Assembly: GCF_021191705.1 (NCBI RefSeq)
Contig: NZ_JAIWPU010000040.1
Coordinates: 1-42,739 of the forward strand
Source: Proluteimonas flavola
GTDB lineage: Bacteria > Pseudomonadota > Gammaproteobacteria > Xanthomonadales > Xanthomonadaceae
DNA: 42,739 nucleotides
Reading direction: 5' to 3'
Positions 1 to 8,481 of this stretch are shown here, one piece after another; the first letter of the stretch is position 1, and the number at the start of each line of letters is the position of its first letter. The position numbers and the translations under genes are program-made. The notes under the pieces were generated by a model, which searched no databases, was not told the origin of the DNA, and saw only the letters and a program-made list of their open reading frames with translations.

Positions 1-176
1 GGGCTTGGGAACGAGGTCGATGTGCGGCCGCCCCGGCTCCCACACGTGCTCGGACACTGCGCGCCGTCGGCGTGCCGCACATCGCTCTCCACCTAAGACT
101 ACCTATCGAGGCAGACACAAGCGCGCTTGCGCGCGAAGGAGCAGTGTGCGCGAAGCCATCAAGCGCCGGCTTGCAA

Positions 177-1424
177 TCAGGCCGACGCTCCGCGCTTCAA
201 CCACGCCAACACGCCATCCACCGCAACGGCCGCACTCGCGTAGCAGGCCGTCAGCAGATAGCCGCCGGTTGGCGCCTCCCAGTCCAGCATCTCGCCGGCG
301 ACGAATACACCGGGCAGGGCGTCGAGCATCAGCGCATCGCTGGTCGCTTCCAGAAGCACGCCGCCCGCGCTGCTGATCGCTTCGGCGATCGGACGCGCTG
401 CCTGTAGCCGAAGCGGCAGATGCTTGATCGCAGCCGCCACGCGGGCCGGATCATCGAGTGCGGCGCGATCGAGCAGTTCGAACAGCAAGGCCGTCTTCGC
501 GGCATCGAGCCCGGTCGCCCGCCGCAGATGTTCGCCGACGCTGCGGCGGCCGCGTGGACGCGCCAGATCGGTCTGCAGGCGTTCGAGATCGCGCCCCGGC
601 GCCAGATCCAGTTCGAGCAGCGCACTGCCGTCGCGCGCGATCGTGTCGCGCAGCGTGCCCGAAATCGCATAGATCGCGCTGCCTTCGATGCCGGTCGTCG
701 TCAGCACGCATTCGCCCTGCAGCGCATGCGGCGTGCCGTCCAGACCGGTCCAGTGCAGCACCACCGGCTTCAGCGGCGCGCCGGCGTGACGCTCGGCGAG
801 GTGCGCGCTCCAGCCGATGTCGAATCCGCAGTTCGCCGGCACCAGCGGCGCCACGTCGACGCCGCGCGCCGACAGCCCCGGCTGCCAACGACCGTCGGAG
901 CCAAGCTCCGGCCAGCTGGCACCGCCCATCGCGAGCAGCGTGGCATCGGCGACGTGGCGCACGCTGCCATCCGGCGCCTCGAACACCAGCGCGCCGCTGT
1001 CGTCCCAGCCGGTCCAGCGATGCTGCACATGGAAGCGCACGCCGTCCTCGCGCAGTTGCCGCACCCAGCCGCGCAGCAGCGGTGCGGCCTTGAGATCTTC
1101 GGGAAACACGCGCCCGGAACTGCCGACGAAGGTCGGTACGCCGCGCGCCGCGGCCCAGTCGCGCAGGGCTTGTGCATCGAAACGGTCGAGCCAGCGGCCG
1201 ACCTCGCCCGCGCGCGTGCCGTAACGCGCATCGAATCCCGGTCTTGGCTCGGAATGGGTGAGGTTCAGGCCGCCCTTGCCGGCGATCAGGAACTTGCGCC
1301 CGACCGAGCCCTTGGCCTCGAACAGATCGACTTCCAGGCCCGCTGCACGCGCACGTTCGGCAGCGAACAGGCCGGCCGGCCCGCCACCGACGATGGCGAG
1401 CCGCGGAGTACGTGCGTCAGGCAT
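177..1424 (-). CDS. TIGR03862-type NAD(P)/FAD-dependent flavoprotein (HI0933/BaiN-like)
   Basis: A 415-residue cytosolic flavoprotein. The N-terminus (RLAIVGGGPAGLFAAERA, about residues 9-26) is a Rossmann dinucleotide-binding GxGxxG motif. It is followed by GKGGLNLTHSE near residue 50, typical of the HI0933-like family. The C-terminal GVFVAGEMLDWEAPTGGYLL is the second FAD-contacting segment of that family. Length is normal. The substrate is unknown, and the family is usually annotated only as an oxidoreductase. It starts one base after the stop of the upstream VOC gene, so the two are probably co-transcribed. Confidence 0.88.
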   Translation of the reverse strand: MPDARTPRLAIVGGGPAGLFAAERARAAGLEVDLFEAKGSVGRKFLIAGKGGLNLTHSEPRPGFDARYGTRAGEVGRWLDRFDAQALRDWAAARGVPTFVGSSGRVFPEDLKAAPLLRGWVRQLREDGVRFHVQHRWTGWDDSGALVFEAPDGSVRHVADATLLAMGGASWPELGSDGRWQPGLSARGVDVAPLVPANCGFDIGWSAHLAERHAGAPLKPVVLHWTGLDGTPHALQGECVLTTTGIEGSAIYAISGTLRDTIARDGSALLELDLAPGRDLERLQTDLARPRGRRSVGEHLRRATGLDAAKTALLFELLDRAALDDPARVAAAIKHLPLRLQAARPIAEAISSAGGVLLEATSDALMLDALPGVFVAGEMLDWEAPTGGYLLTACYASAAVAVDGVLAWLKRGASA

Positions 1425-1425
1425 T

Positions 1426-1764
1426 TCAGGCGCCTTGCTGGAACGCCAGGATGTAGCCGTTGCAGTCGACGATGCCGAACTCGCGGGCGCCGTAGGGCAT
1501 GTCCTGCAGCGTCCACGCGAGTTGCGCGCGGCCCTGCACCTGGACGAAGACGGCGTCGATGTCGGCGACGGTGAAGTACAGCGTGCCGGTCAGCGTGGGT
1601 GCGCGATGCCACAGATCGGCGGCGGTGAAGACGACGCGTGCGCCATGGCCGGTGATGGTCAGCGTGTCGCCAGTCGAGGAGGCGACCGCGAAGCCGGGCA
1701 GGGCGATGTAGAACGCATGGGTGCGTTCGAGGTCGGTGCAGTGCAGCAGCAGGGTCAGGGCCAT
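1426..1764 (-). CDS. VOC (glyoxalase/bleomycin-resistance fold) family protein
   Basis: A 112-residue single-domain VOC protein. It opens with LLLHCTDLERTHAFYIALPGF, the usual first beta-alpha-beta unit with the conserved 'FY' segment. It ends with EFGIVDCNGYILAFQQ, which matches the family's 'DPDGN.i.f' metal-ligand end. The ligand or substrate cannot be told from sequence. A strong Shine-Dalgarno (GGAGG, 6 bases before the ATG) supports this start. It is the first gene of a probable two-gene operon with the flavoprotein that follows. Confidence 0.8.
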   Translation of the reverse strand: MALTLLLHCTDLERTHAFYIALPGFAVASSTGDTLTITGHGARVVFTAADLWHRAPTLTGTLYFTVADIDAVFVQVQGRAQLAWTLQDMPYGAREFGIVDCNGYILAFQQGA

Positions 1765-1879
1765 GTCGGTCCTCCGGCGGAATCGGCGTCATTATGACCG
1801 GGGCCGCCGCTCATCCCGGGTCGACGCAGCGCCTGCTAGCGTCGACACCTCGTCAACACGCGACATGCAGGAGGCCGAC

Positions 1880-2143
1880 ATGGCCACGGGTTGGGCTGGC
1901 GATGGCGCGGTGCAGGACCAGATCGACGCCACCGTGAAAGATGCGATCGAACGTGCCCGCAGCCAGCTACGCAGCGGGCCGGGCCTGACGCACTGCGAAG
2001 AATGCGACGCGCCGATTCCCGACGCGCGACGCCGCGCCGTGCCCGGCGTGCGCCTGTGCGTGGAATGCCAGGCCGCGCACGACGATGGCGACGCGCACAG
2101 CGGCTACAACCGCCGCGGCAGCAAGGACAGCCAGCTGCGCTGA
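1880..2143 (+). CDS. DksA/TraR-family C4 zinc-finger protein (YbiI-like)
   Basis: An 87-residue protein with a helical N-terminus (DQIDATVKDAIERAR) and a four-cysteine zinc finger, CEECDAPIPDARRRAVPGVRLCVECQ. This is the TraR/DksA C4 finger, without the long coiled coil of DksA. Such small members may bind RNA polymerase, but a role for this one is not established. The start at 1880 is chosen because AGGAGG (1869-1874) lies 5 bases upstream; an in-frame ATG at 1865 is possible but lacks such a site. Its stop abuts a dispersed repeat at 2144. Confidence 0.85.
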   Translation: MATGWAGDGAVQDQIDATVKDAIERARSQLRSGPGLTHCEECDAPIPDARRRAVPGVRLCVECQAAHDDGDAHSGYNRRGSKDSQLR

Positions 2144-2327
2144 GAACCTGTTCACGATCCCGGCGTATGTTGTGCCGGAGCGTGTGGGCGTGCAGGCCAA
2201 GGAAGAGCGAGAGCGCGTACGCCCGTACGCGACCGAGCGATGACGCGGGTCTGCACGTCCACAGGCCGGGCCTGCAGGGTGGCCGCAACGCGGCCACGCG
2301 ACGCGCGTCGGGATCGTGAACAGGTTC
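2144..2327. repeat. 184-bp dispersed repeat with terminal inverted repeats, copy 1
   Basis: The ends are perfect inverted repeats (GAACCTGTTCACGATCCCG at 2144-2162, and its complement at 2309-2327). The interior reappears in reverse orientation at 3880-4050 with only a few differences. No protein is convincingly encoded; open frames inside it are by-products. It looks like a MITE or a long REP-type element. It starts one base after the stop of the zinc-finger gene and ends 85 bases before the transporter start. Confidence 0.85.
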
Positions 2328-2411
2328 TGCGCGCTCCACCGGATTTGCACGCGCGATGTGGGACAAGGAGCGCCGCGTTGCGACGCGGCCCATCTCCCCA
2401 TCGGATCGACC

Positions 2412-3452
2412 ATGCCCGCGCCGCAGGATCTCGCGTACTTCACCCGTCAGGTTCTGATCGTCCTCGCACTGCTCGCGGTGCTGGTGCTGTGCTGGGCGCT
2501 GACGCCCGTCTTCATGCTGGTGTTCGGCGCGATCGTCGTCGCGGCGCTGTTGCTGTCGCTGTCCGGCCTGCTGCGCCGCTTCGTGCCGGTATCGCACGGC
2601 GTCGCGCTGGCGATCGTGCTGGTCGTGCTGATCGGCGGTCTGAGCCTGCTGCTGTGGATGTTCGGTGCGCAGGCGACGCGCGAACTCGCCACGTTGACCG
2701 AAACGCTGCCGGCTGCCTACGCGCAGTTCCAGCAGTGGCTCGGCGAGACCAGCGGCGGCAGTCTGGTGCAGGAACAGCTCGACACGATCCGCGACAACAT
2801 GGGCCGCATCGCCAGCGGCGCCGGCGCGATCGCGATGACGGTCTCCAGCGGTACGATCGACATGTTCCTCGTGCTGGTCGGCGCGATCTACATCGCCGCG
2901 CAGCCGGAGATGTACCGCAACGGCTTGCTGCACCTGGTGCCGAAGTCGGCCAAGAAAGCCGCCGCCGATGCGCTGGATTCCAGCGGCCGGGCGCTGCGGC
3001 TGTGGCTGGGCGGGCAACTGGTCGCGATGCTGGTCGTCGGCGTCCTGACCGGCATCGGTCTGTGGCTGCTGGGCGTACCGGCCGCGTTCGCGCTGGCGTT
3101 GATCGCGTTCCTGCTCGACTTCGTGCCGATCATCGGGCCGATCGTCGCCGCCATTCCCGGCATCCTGCTGGCCTTCACCGTCAGCCCGCAGGTCGGCTTC
3201 GCGACGATCGCGCTGTACATCGTGTTGCAGCAGATCGAGAGCAACGTGCTGCAGCCGCTGATCCAGCAGCGCGCCGTGGAGCTTCCGCCGGCGCTGCTGC
3301 TGTTCTCGCTGGTGATCTTCGGCAGCCTGCAGGGCGCGGCCGGCCTGCTGCTCGCCGCGCCGCTGACCGTGGTCGTCTACGTACTGGTCAAGCGGCTCTA
3401 CGTGCGCGAAGTGCTGGGCGGCGACACCGCGGTGCCGGGCGAGCGCGAGTGA
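2412..3452 (+). CDS. AI-2E/PerM family transporter
   Basis: A 346-residue integral membrane protein of the PerM / AI-2E-exporter family. Two N-terminal membrane segments (VLIVLALLAVLVLCWALTPV, then FGAIVVAALLLSL) precede a soluble stretch. The family's C-terminal cluster of helices follows, with FLLDFVPIIGPIVAAIPGIL and a late LQPLIQQRAVELPPALLL motif. Substrates of this family are diverse and mostly unproven. The start at 2412 is chosen because it puts residue 1 just before the first membrane helix; the longer frame from 2316 begins inside the repeat and adds a non-conserved basic tail. Confidence 0.85.
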   Translation: MPAPQDLAYFTRQVLIVLALLAVLVLCWALTPVFMLVFGAIVVAALLLSLSGLLRRFVPVSHGVALAIVLVVLIGGLSLLLWMFGAQATRELATLTETLPAAYAQFQQWLGETSGGSLVQEQLDTIRDNMGRIASGAGAIAMTVSSGTIDMFLVLVGAIYIAAQPEMYRNGLLHLVPKSAKKAAADALDSSGRALRLWLGGQLVAMLVVGVLTGIGLWLLGVPAAFALALIAFLLDFVPIIGPIVAAIPGILLAFTVSPQVGFATIALYIVLQQIESNVLQPLIQQRAVELPPALLLFSLVIFGSLQGAAGLLLAAPLTVVVYVLVKRLYVREVLGGDTAVPGERE

Positions 3453-3525
3453 TGCGGGCACGTGTCGGCTTGTCGTCGACGCGCGCGCCGTCCAGCATGG
3501 GCGCCCCACATCTCAAGGCAGTCCC

Positions 3526-3873
3526 ATGATCCAGCGCATCGATGCCGGCCCGCGCATGTCCGAGGCCACGATCCACAACGACACCGTCTATTGCGCCGGG
3601 CAGGTGCCCGAAAGCAAGGGCGCGGACATCGGCACGCAGACGCGCGAAGTGCTGGACGCCATCGACGCGCTGCTCGCGCAGGCCGGCAGCGACAAGACCC
3701 GGATCCTGCAGGCGCAGGTCGTGCTCGCCGACATCGCCGACTTCCCCGGCATGAACGCCGAATGGGACCGCTGGGTGGTGCCGGGCCAGGCGCCCGCGCG
3801 CGCGACCATCGAAGCGAAGCTCGCCGATCCGGGCTGGCGCATCGAAATCATCGTGACCGCGGCGCTGGCCTGA
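3526..3873 (+). CDS. RidA family protein (reactive enamine/imine deaminase-like)
   Basis: A 115-residue RidA (YjgF/YER057c/UK114) family protein, cytosolic and expected to be trimeric. Family features seen are VYCAGQVPESKGADIGTQT, the RILQAQVVLADIADFPGMN strand-helix, and the terminal PARATIEAKLADPGWRIEI, including the conserved arginine of 'ARATIE'. RidA members hydrolyse 2-aminoacrylate-type intermediates, but subfamilies differ, so the activity here is inferred. It lies 73 bases after the transporter gene. The repeat at 3880 begins right behind its stop. Confidence 0.88.
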   Translation: MIQRIDAGPRMSEATIHNDTVYCAGQVPESKGADIGTQTREVLDAIDALLAQAGSDKTRILQAQVVLADIADFPGMNAEWDRWVVPGQAPARATIEAKLADPGWRIEIIVTAALA

Positions 3874-3879
3874 GGCTGA

Positions 3880-4050
3880 GAACCTGTTCACGATCCCGAC
3901 GCACGTCGCGTGGCCGCGTTGCGGCCACCCTGCGCGCCGGGCCTGTGGACGTGCAGACCCGCGTCATCGCTCGGTCGCGTACGGACGTACGCGCTCTCGC
4001 GCTTCCTTGGCCTGCACGCCCACATGCTTCGGCGCGACATACGCCGAGAT
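3880..4050. repeat. Dispersed repeat, copy 2 (inverted relative to copy 1)
   Basis: This sequence is the near-identical reverse complement of the element at 2144-2327. The left terminal repeat (GAACCTGTTCACGATCCCG) is intact. The right terminus is degenerate (ACGCCGAGATGAGGA instead of ACGCCGGGATCGTGA). With copy 1 it flanks the transporter-RidA gene pair in opposite orientation. Confidence 0.82.
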
Positions 4051-4066
4051 GAGGAGGAACGGCCCG

Positions 4067-4675
4067 TCAGACGTCCAGCGGATCGCCTGCGGCCGTGCCG
4101 CCACGCGCCGCAGGCAGTGCGCCGCCACGCCAGCGGCGCAGCGCGCGCTGGAAGAACAGGCTGTTGGGAATCTGCAGGCTGGTGCCTGCACCGTCGCCTT
4201 CTTCGGTCTCGCGCAGCGTGGTGTAGACGAGGTTGATGTCGACCACCTGGCCGCGCAGGCCGGGCTTCTCGCCGTTCTCCAGCAGCTCGACGTGGTCGTA
4301 GAGCCGGAACGGACGCGTGGTCAGGATCAGCATCGCGCAGAAGATGTTCGACAGCACGCTCCACGCGGCGAAGAATGCGACCGCTGCCACTGCGGCGAAG
4401 CCGGTGAACGCGGTCCAAAGCACCGTGCCGGAGACGCCCATGCGTTCGAGAATCAACAGCAGCGCCGCGGCATGGATCAGGAACGAGGTGACGCGGCGCC
4501 CGCCGACGACGGCCTCGACCGGCAGCGTGTAGCGGTGTCCGACGCGTTCGATGATCCGCCGCACCAGCAACCGCAGCAGCCAGGCGGCGAGCAGGATCAG
4601 CAGGATCTGGCCGATCGGCAGGACGATGTCGAGCCAGTCGTGCAGCCACTCGGGCAGGCGGTCCTCGAAACGCAC
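4067..4675 (-). CDS. Mechanosensitive channel MscS-family protein (short form)
   Basis: About 202 residues. It has three predicted membrane segments: LPIGQILLILLAAWLLRLLV, VTSFLIHAAALLLILERMGV, and the glycine/alanine-rich pore helix ending AAWSVLSNIFCAMLIL. These are followed by the MscS beta domain (RPFRLYDHVELLENGEKPG...GQVVDINLVYTTLR, then IPNSLFF). It probably opens under membrane tension to release solutes. The GTG at 4675 is chosen because GGAG lies 5 bases upstream; a GTG at 4714 would add 13 basic residues. The C-terminal cytosolic cage is shorter than in E. coli MscS. Confidence 0.82.
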   Translation of the reverse strand: MRFEDRLPEWLHDWLDIVLPIGQILLILLAAWLLRLLVRRIIERVGHRYTLPVEAVVGGRRVTSFLIHAAALLLILERMGVSGTVLWTAFTGFAAVAAVAFFAAWSVLSNIFCAMLILTTRPFRLYDHVELLENGEKPGLRGQVVDINLVYTTLRETEEGDGAGTSLQIPNSLFFQRALRRWRGGALPAARGGTAAGDPLDV

Positions 4676-4837
4676 GGCAGCTCCACACACACGACGCCGA
4701 TCGCGCCGGCGCACAGTTTACGCCGCGATGCAGCACACGCCGCGGCGCCGGCACTTCCTGGCGCGCGCCGCGCGAAGCGCTTTCAGCGCCGCGTTACCAT
4801 GTCGGGCCCACGACCTGCGCGAAGAAGAGGACAACCC

Positions 4838-5224
4838 GTGAGCACGATTCTGGCCCCGGTGTCGATCGGCGAACTCGCCGACAAGATCACCATCCTCGAG
4901 ATCAAGGCCGAGCGCATCGGCGACGCGCAGAAACTGGTCAACGTCCGCACCGAACTCGACGGCCTGCTGCCGCTGTGGGCACCGCTCGCGGACAAGCAGC
5001 CGGAGATGGCCGAGCTCAAGACCGCATTGCGCGATGCCAACACGCGCATGTGGGACGTACAGGACGCGCTGCGCGCGAAGGAAGCCGCGCAGGACTTCGG
5101 TGCCGAGTTCGTCGAGCTCGCACGCGCGGTCGCGCGGCACAACGGCGATCGCGTCGAGGTGAAGAACCGGATCAACCGGCTGGCCGGTTCGCGCTTCGTC
5201 GAAGAGAAGCAGTACCGCGCCTGA
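4838..5224 (+). CDS. DUF6165 family protein
   Basis: A 128-residue, mostly helical, charged cytosolic protein. The motif VSIGELADKITILEIKAERI near the N-terminus and the late NRINRLAGSRFVEEKQY agree with the DUF6165 family, whose function is unknown. The GTG start at 4838 is supported by GAAGAGG (4824-4830), 7 bases upstream. It converges on tRNA-Ala and is followed by a hairpin terminator at 5254-5279. Confidence 0.72.
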   Translation: MSTILAPVSIGELADKITILEIKAERIGDAQKLVNVRTELDGLLPLWAPLADKQPEMAELKTALRDANTRMWDVQDALRAKEAAQDFGAEFVELARAVARHNGDRVEVKNRINRLAGSRFVEEKQYRA

Positions 5225-5253
5225 GGACGCGAAACCCGGGGCCTTGAAGCAGA

Positions 5254-5279
5254 AAAGCCAGGACCTGGGTCCTGGCTTT
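5254..5279. terminator. Bidirectional rho-independent terminator
   Basis: A perfect 12-bp inverted repeat (AAAGCCAGGACC-TG-GGTCCTGGCTTT) lies between the DUF6165 gene on the plus strand and tRNA-Ala on the minus strand. A/T runs flank the stem on both sides, so it can end transcripts from both. Confidence 0.8.
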
Positions 5280-5293
5280 CCGGCGGTATCGAG

Positions 5294-5369
5294 TGGTGGA
5301 GCCAAGGAGGATCGAACTCCTGACCTCGTCGATGCGAACGACGCGCTCTCCCAGCTGAGCTATGGCCCC
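5294..5369 (-). tRNA. tRNA-Ala (anticodon CGC)
   Basis: A 76-nt cloverleaf with encoded CCA. The acceptor stem GGGGCCA pairs with TGGCTCC and includes the G3-U70 wobble pair that identifies alanine tRNAs. The D arm is GCTCAGCTGGGAGAGC. The anticodon arm CGTCG-TTCGCAT-CGACG gives anticodon CGC, reading GCG. The T arm contains GTTCGATCC. It lies directly downstream of the RNase D gene on the same strand. Confidence 0.95.
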
Positions 5370-5384
5370 ACATGATGCGGGGCG

Positions 5385-5390
5385 ATTATA
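5385..5390 (-). promoter_or_regulatory. Candidate -10 element for tRNA-Ala
   Basis: A perfect TATAAT read on the minus strand is followed by a GC-rich discriminator (CGCCCCGC), as is usual for stable RNA promoters. It would place the transcript start a few bases before the tRNA 5' end. The hexamer contains the TAA stop codon of the rnd gene. The -35 at 17-bp spacing (TGGCGA) is weak. Confidence 0.5.
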
Positions 5391-6513
5391 CGGTCCCCGC
5401 TGCGGGCTCGCCAGCCCTGTCGAGCAAGGGCGCCAGCGCCGGCTCCAGCTGGCCGCGGCGCCAGCCCGACAACGCGCCGGGCCAGTCCGCGCCTTCGACC
5501 AGCGCTTCGAGCCACTTGCGCGAGGCGAGCACGCCGTCGGGCAGGCCGAGCGCCGCGCTGCGCTCGGCGACCGCCTGCTGCAGGCGCTTGAGCTGCTTGC
5601 GGTCGGGCTCCTCGCCGCGCGACAGCGGCATCTCGGATTCGTCCGGCAGTTCGGTGGTCAGCGCCTGCCAGATCGCACTGGTCAGTTTGCGCGGCGCCTT
5701 GGGGTGCGCATCGAGCCGTTTCTGCAGCGCCGTCGTGTCCGCAGGCGGGTCGCGGGCGAGCAGGGTGGCCAGCTCGTTGTCGAGGATCCAACTGCGCGGC
5801 CGGTCGGTGGCGCGTGCGTACGTCTCGCGCCAGCGCAGCAGGCGGGCGAGACGGCGCTGCGCGTCGGCGTCGAGGAACAGGCCGGCGCGGCCGCCGAGCT
5901 GCGGCCAGCGGTCGCCTTCCATGTTGCCGGCGGTGGCGACGAGGCGCGCGCAGTCCTCGCTGAGCCAGTCCGCGCGATTGAGCGCGTCGAGCTTGCCTGC
6001 GAGCACGTCGTGCAGCGCGAACAGATGCGCGACGTCGTCGACCGCGTATTCGAGCTGGGTCGCCGACAGCGGACGACGCAGCCAGTCCGACCGCGTTTCG
6101 CCCTTGGCCAGCGCGACGCCCAGCGTTTCCTGCACCAGTCGCTGATAGCCCATGCCCGCGCCGGCCCCTGACAGCGCGGCGGCGATCTGGGTATCGAACA
6201 GCGGCGCCGGCACTGCGCCGCAAGTGTGGCCGAAGGCGACGAGATCCTCGCTGGCGCTGTGCATGATCTTGAGGATCGCCGGATCGGCCAGCAACGGCCG
6301 CAGCGCCTCGGCGATGCCTGGCGCCAGCGGATCGACCAGCAGCACCTCGATGCCGTCGGCGCCCTCGAACGCGATCTGCACCAGCGCGAGCTGCGGCCAG
6401 AAGGTGCGCTCGCGGATGAACTCGGTGTCCAGGCCGAGGCGGCTCGGGGCGTCGGGCAGGCGGGCCCGCAGGATCGCCGGATCGTCGATCCAGGAAGAAT
6501 TGGGAGATGACAT
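5386..6513 (-). CDS. rnd: Ribonuclease D
   Basis: A 375-residue 3'-5' exoribonuclease acting in tRNA 3' maturation and RNA turnover. The DEDDy motifs are visible: Exo I LGLDTEFIRERTF (about 27-39), Exo II ILKIMHSASEDL (about 80-91), and Exo III EYAVDDVAHLFAL with the tyrosine and aspartate. A C-terminal helical HRDC-type region follows (KQLKRLQQAVAERSAALGLP). The length equals the E. coli enzyme. It sits immediately upstream of tRNA-Ala on the same strand, its stop codon overlapping the probable tRNA -10 box. Confidence 0.92.
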   Translation of the reverse strand: MSSPNSSWIDDPAILRARLPDAPSRLGLDTEFIRERTFWPQLALVQIAFEGADGIEVLLVDPLAPGIAEALRPLLADPAILKIMHSASEDLVAFGHTCGAVPAPLFDTQIAAALSGAGAGMGYQRLVQETLGVALAKGETRSDWLRRPLSATQLEYAVDDVAHLFALHDVLAGKLDALNRADWLSEDCARLVATAGNMEGDRWPQLGGRAGLFLDADAQRRLARLLRWRETYARATDRPRSWILDNELATLLARDPPADTTALQKRLDAHPKAPRKLTSAIWQALTTELPDESEMPLSRGEEPDRKQLKRLQQAVAERSAALGLPDGVLASRKWLEALVEGADWPGALSGWRRGQLEPALAPLLDRAGEPAAGTV

Positions 6514-6602
6514 GCGCGCAAAGCCTAGCGGCGCGGACCGGTGGCGGCAATCGCCGGCGTTGTCGCATCGCCGCCACGGCCGCGATGGCTTAATCTGGCG
6601 CG

Positions 6603-8447
6603 ATGCGGTCCAGGGAGCCCGGTTTGCGCAGTTTCTTCGTCGTCGGCCTGTTGGGCGTGCTCGTGCTGGCGGGCTGCAAGGGCGATCCCGACACCGGTGC
6701 CGCGCCCGAAGACGGCAGCGTGACCATCAGCGGCGACGACGCGGTGGTGCCCGGACTCAACTGGACGCCGCCGCCCGTGCTCATCGCCGAGGACGGCGAA
6801 GCCGAGGCGCTGGAGCAGGCCCGGACCGCACTGGCCGCCGACGACCTCTACGCGACGCCGACCTCCGCGATCCCGCTGTATCTCGCACTGTCGCGCCTGC
6901 CCGACAGCGAACGCGCCGCCCGCACGGGCCTGCGACGCGCGCAGGCGCGTCTGCTCGCCCTCGGCGCACAGGCGCTGGTGGAGGCCGACGAACTCGATTC
7001 TGTCGCCGGCATGCGCGCCGCGCACGATTTCGCCGCGGTCGCGCGCTATCTCGCGGCCGGCGACGAGGCGGTGGTGCGCTATCTCGAACGCGTCGACGAC
7101 AGCGACCGGCTGTGGGACCTCAACCGCGCCGCCGAACGTGCGCTGCAGGCCGGCGAACTGGGCGAGGCCGGCGGTGGCGCGCTCGCGCTGTTCCGTGAGG
7201 CCGCAGCGCTGCGGCCCGGCCAGCCGCGGGCCCTGCAGGGCATGGCCGCCGTCGAAAGCGCGATGATCCGCCGCGCCGAACTGGCCGCCGAGGAAGCGGA
7301 CTACCGCGGCGCCTCGCGCTGGCTGGCGCATGCGACGACGATCCGACCGGGCTTTCCGACCGTCGGCGATGCCGAACAACGCCTGGAGCGCATGCGCGCG
7401 GCGCATATCCGCCGGCTCCGCGATGAAGGCGTCGAAGCCCTGCCGCAGATCAACGGTGTCGCGGTCGCACGCGAGCGGCTGGCGCAGATCATCGGCATCG
7501 CAGAACCCGGCGACCCGGTGGTCAACGATCTGCGCGAGCGCATCGACCGCACCGTGCACTACGGCGATTTCCGCCCCGGCCAGGTCTTCACCGATGCGCT
7601 GGAAGGCGGCGCACGCGGCCCACAGGTCGTGGTGCTGCCGCATGGCGGTTTCATGATGGGCGCGCTGCCGGGCGACCGCGACGCCGAAGACAACGAATCG
7701 CCGCGGCATGCGGTGCGCTTCGAACGCGGCTTCGCGATGGGCGTGCGCGAAGTGTCGGTCGGCGAGTTCCGGCGCTTCGTCGACGCCACCGGCTACCAGG
7801 CGCGCGCGGTGCGTCGCGGCTTCTCGCTGGCCTACGACGAACGCACCGGCAACTTCCTGCGCCGCAGCAACGTCGACTGGCGTTCGGATTACGTCGGCCG
7901 CCCGGCAGGCGACACGATGCCGGTACTGCATGTCAGCGCCAAGGACGCGCAGGCCTATGTCGAATGGCTGTCGGCGCAGAGCGGCCGCCGTTACCGGCTG
8001 CCGAGCGAGGCCGAGTTCGAATACGCCTACCGCAACGGCACGGCCGAGCGGTATCCATGGGGCGAGGGCGCGCCGCCCGACGGCGCCGGCAACATGACCG
8101 GTGCGCTGGACCGCTCGCCAGGCGGCCGCGCCTGGGGCAATGCCTTCCCCGATTACGGGGATGGCTACTGGGGCCCGGCCCCGGTCGGCAGCTTCGAGCC
8201 CAACACCTGGGGCGTGCACGATCTGGCCGGCAACGTCAGCGAGTGGATGGCCGACTGCTGGCATGCGACCTACCGGCGCGCGCCCGGCGACGGCTCGGCC
8301 TGGGTCAATCCCGGCTGCCGCGACCAGGTGATCCGGGGCGGCTCCTGGGCCAGTTCTCCGGCGCAGACCCGCACCAGCTGGCGCGCACTTGCGCAGGTTG
8401 ACACGACTAATGCGAGACTCGGCTTCCGCGTGGTGCGCGAACTTTGA
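6603..8447 (+). CDS. Lipoprotein with C-terminal formylglycine-generating-enzyme-like (SUMF1) domain
   Basis: A 614-residue protein. Residues 1-25 form a lipoprotein signal (FFVVGLLGVLVLAGC, lipid cysteine 25). Residues 30-330 are Ala/Glu-rich helical repeats resembling TPR. Residues about 340-614 form an FGE/SUMF1 fold: GGFMMGALPGD, ESPRHAVRFERGFAMGVREVS, RLPSEAEFEYAYR, YPWGEG, NVSEWMADCW, VIRGGSW and the final GFRVVRE. The cysteine pair of true formylglycine-generating enzymes is not evident after RGGSW, so sulfatase activation is doubtful; a carbohydrate-binding or structural role in the envelope is possible. An M48 peptidase gene follows 34 bases later. Confidence 0.82.
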   Translation: MRSREPGLRSFFVVGLLGVLVLAGCKGDPDTGAAPEDGSVTISGDDAVVPGLNWTPPPVLIAEDGEAEALEQARTALAADDLYATPTSAIPLYLALSRLPDSERAARTGLRRAQARLLALGAQALVEADELDSVAGMRAAHDFAAVARYLAAGDEAVVRYLERVDDSDRLWDLNRAAERALQAGELGEAGGGALALFREAAALRPGQPRALQGMAAVESAMIRRAELAAEEADYRGASRWLAHATTIRPGFPTVGDAEQRLERMRAAHIRRLRDEGVEALPQINGVAVARERLAQIIGIAEPGDPVVNDLRERIDRTVHYGDFRPGQVFTDALEGGARGPQVVVLPHGGFMMGALPGDRDAEDNESPRHAVRFERGFAMGVREVSVGEFRRFVDATGYQARAVRRGFSLAYDERTGNFLRRSNVDWRSDYVGRPAGDTMPVLHVSAKDAQAYVEWLSAQSGRRYRLPSEAEFEYAYRNGTAERYPWGEGAPPDGAGNMTGALDRSPGGRAWGNAFPDYGDGYWGPAPVGSFEPNTWGVHDLAGNVSEWMADCWHATYRRAPGDGSAWVNPGCRDQVIRGGSWASSPAQTRTSWRALAQVDTTNARLGFRVVREL

Positions 8448-8481
8448 CGACAGTGCCGGGCGACCGGTCAGGGGAGGCGAG

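Noticed and set aside
1..176. Start of window before the flavoprotein gene
   Set aside because: Short open frames only; no gene, RNA or repeat could be supported.
2144..4190. Frames within the dispersed repeats that translate to similar peptides (for example GVQAKE-RERVRPYATER)
   Set aside because: The similarity comes from the repeated DNA itself; frames are broken differently in the two copies and have no start signals.
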